Shown: piece by piece, positions 63,308-64,000 of the stretch
Layout of the letters: the number at the start of each line of letters is the position of its first letter
Numbering within the stretch: position 1 is the first letter of the stretch
NCBI RefSeq assembly: GCF_029960815.1
Contig: NZ_JASBRE010000008.1
Span: 62,001 to 126,000, forward strand
Direction: 5' to 3'
Source of the DNA: Pseudomonas sp. AL03
GTDB taxonomy: Bacteria; Pseudomonadota; Gammaproteobacteria; Pseudomonadales; Pseudomonadaceae
Length of the DNA: 64,000 nucleotides
Made by a program: the position numbers and the translations under genes
Notes under the pieces: generated by a model
The model's database searches: none
The model's input: the letters and a program-made list of their open reading frames with translations, nothing else
What the model was told of the DNA's origin: nothing

Positions 63308-64000
63308 CGATCCAACGCCTTAATCCGGGCCTCAATAAACCGTCGTTCCGGCACCTGCTGCGTCAACTCCAACGCCCGCTCATAAGCCGCCCTCGCCTCC
63401 TCAACCCGCCCCAACTGCCGACAAAACTCGGCCCGTGCCGAGTGCGCCAAGTGGTAATCCAGCAACTCACCCCGCGCCAGAATCCCTTCAACCAACGTCA
63501 GCCCCGCCAACGGCCCATCCCGTTTGGAAATCGCCGCCGCACGGTTCAATTCAATCACCGGCGAAGGCACCGCCTGCAACAACACGTCATACAGCCCCAC
63601 AATCTCCAGCCAGTCCGTTTGCGCCGCCGTGGACGCTTCGGCATGCACCGCCGCAATCGCCGCTTGCAAGCAATATGGCCCGAAACCCCGGGTCGTCAGC
63701 GCCCGCTCCACCAGTGCGCAGCCTTCAGCAATCATCCCGGCGTCCCACAACGTACGATCCTGCTCATCCAGCACGATCAACTCCCCGCTCGCTGACGTCC
63801 GCGCCGGACGTCGGGACTCATGCAGCAGCATCAGTGCCAGCAGCCCCATCACTTCGGATTCGGGCAGCAGTTCCATCAACAAACGACCGAGCCGAATCGC
63901 TTCGCGGGTCAAATCCTCACGGGTCAGTTCGGCGCCGACTGACGCGGAATAGCCTTCGTTGAACACCAGGTAAATCACCCGCAGCACGCTGTCCAGGCGC
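63295..64000 (-). CDS. ECF-type RNA polymerase sigma factor (SigI-like, C-terminal part), partial
   Basis: The minus-strand frame is open from the window edge to TAA at 63295-63297. It reads LRVIYLVFNEGYSAS, LMLLHESRRPARTS, LDEQDRTLWDA, FGPYCLQAAIAAVHAEA and DWLEIVGLYDVLL, which is the large C-terminal domain of the sigma factor family formerly called SigI/ECF41-42-like with TPR-type helices. The 5' sigma core lies outside the window. The final codons GVP and the stop lie in the IS256 terminal sequence, so the natural C-terminus was replaced by a few residues. Confidence 0.85.
   Translation of the reverse strand, partial: RLDSVLRVIYLVFNEGYSASVGAELTREDLTREAIRLGRLLMELLPESEVMGLLALMLLHESRRPARTSASGELIVLDEQDRTLWDAGMIAEGCALVERALTTRGFGPYCLQAAIAAVHAEASTAAQTDWLEIVGLYDVLLQAVPSPVIELNRAAAISKRDGPLAGLTLVEGILARGELLDYHLAHSARAEFCRQLGRVEEARAAYERALELTQQVPERRFIEARIKALDRGVP

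Noticed and set aside
1..64000. CRISPR array, prophage or rRNA operon
   Set aside because: No regularly spaced direct repeats, cas genes, phage structural genes or rRNA sequences were seen.

Overview
The window looks like a chromosomal segment of a fluorescent Pseudomonas (P. fluorescens group). The evidence is the high G+C coding bias, the algU-mucA-mucB-mucD sigma-factor operon without mucC, the tctDE/opdH/tctCBA tricarboxylate locus, AT-flanked REP/REPIN hairpins of the GTGGGAGCAAGC type, and the housekeeping order dapA-bamC-purC-tRNA-Ser.

Left part (1-14982, accessory). A truncated eptA lipid A phosphoethanolamine transferase is followed by a polyamine-type glutamine synthetase, a decayed CynX-like MFS gene, two LysR regulators around a CHMI-type tautomerase, and small genes including a DUF1508 gene with a decayed duplicate. 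Then comes a DsbA-like protein/RND/TolC operon with its own LysR regulator.

Middle (15806-34718, accessory). This is a large collinear gene set with no PKS, NRPS or recognisable carrier protein. Block A holds HMG-CoA synthase, a methylglutaconyl-CoA-hydratase-like protein, a glutamine-dependent amidotransferase (AsnB type), an FAD monooxygenase, an acyl-CoA dehydrogenase and a hotdog thioesterase. A quinone-reductase pair follows (FMN azoreductase type and glutathionyl-hydroquinone reductase type). Block B holds a thermostable-hemolysin/GNAT-fold protein, an AMP-forming ligase, an Fe(II)/2-oxoglutarate oxygenase, two overlapping class III aminotransferases (the first badly diverged at PLP-contact positions), an amidase and a methyltransferase. 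A Cys-rich HTH repressor divergent from a DHA2-type MFS exporter closes the set. I read it as a candidate undescribed small-molecule biosynthetic cluster, with the RND pump at 8.3-14 kb a possible second exporter. Its right edge abuts the 3' end of a tRNA-Ser(CGA) gene.

Right part (35018-61450, core). It contains purC, an MBL hydrolase, bamC, dapA, gcvR-like, bcp, an AI-2E family permease, tusA, bepA, mucD-mucB-mucA-algU, nadB, ygfX-sdhE, ygfZ, an HDOD protein, tctE-tctD, opdH-tctCBA-abrB-like, ung and a 3-hydroxyisobutyryl-CoA-hydrolase-like gene.

Far right (61459-64000). After a Tyr/Gly/Arg-rich lipoprotein there is a striking fossil. A sigma-54-type promoter and an apparently intact guanidine-I (ykkC) riboswitch now lead into only a 32-codon signal-peptide stub, joined by deletion to the last third of an allophanate hydrolase. 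That gene is itself cut by an IS256-family remnant, whose end also supplies the stop codon of an ECF sigma factor gene. This appears to be a guanidine-degradation operon that has lost almost everything except its control region and its last gene's tail.
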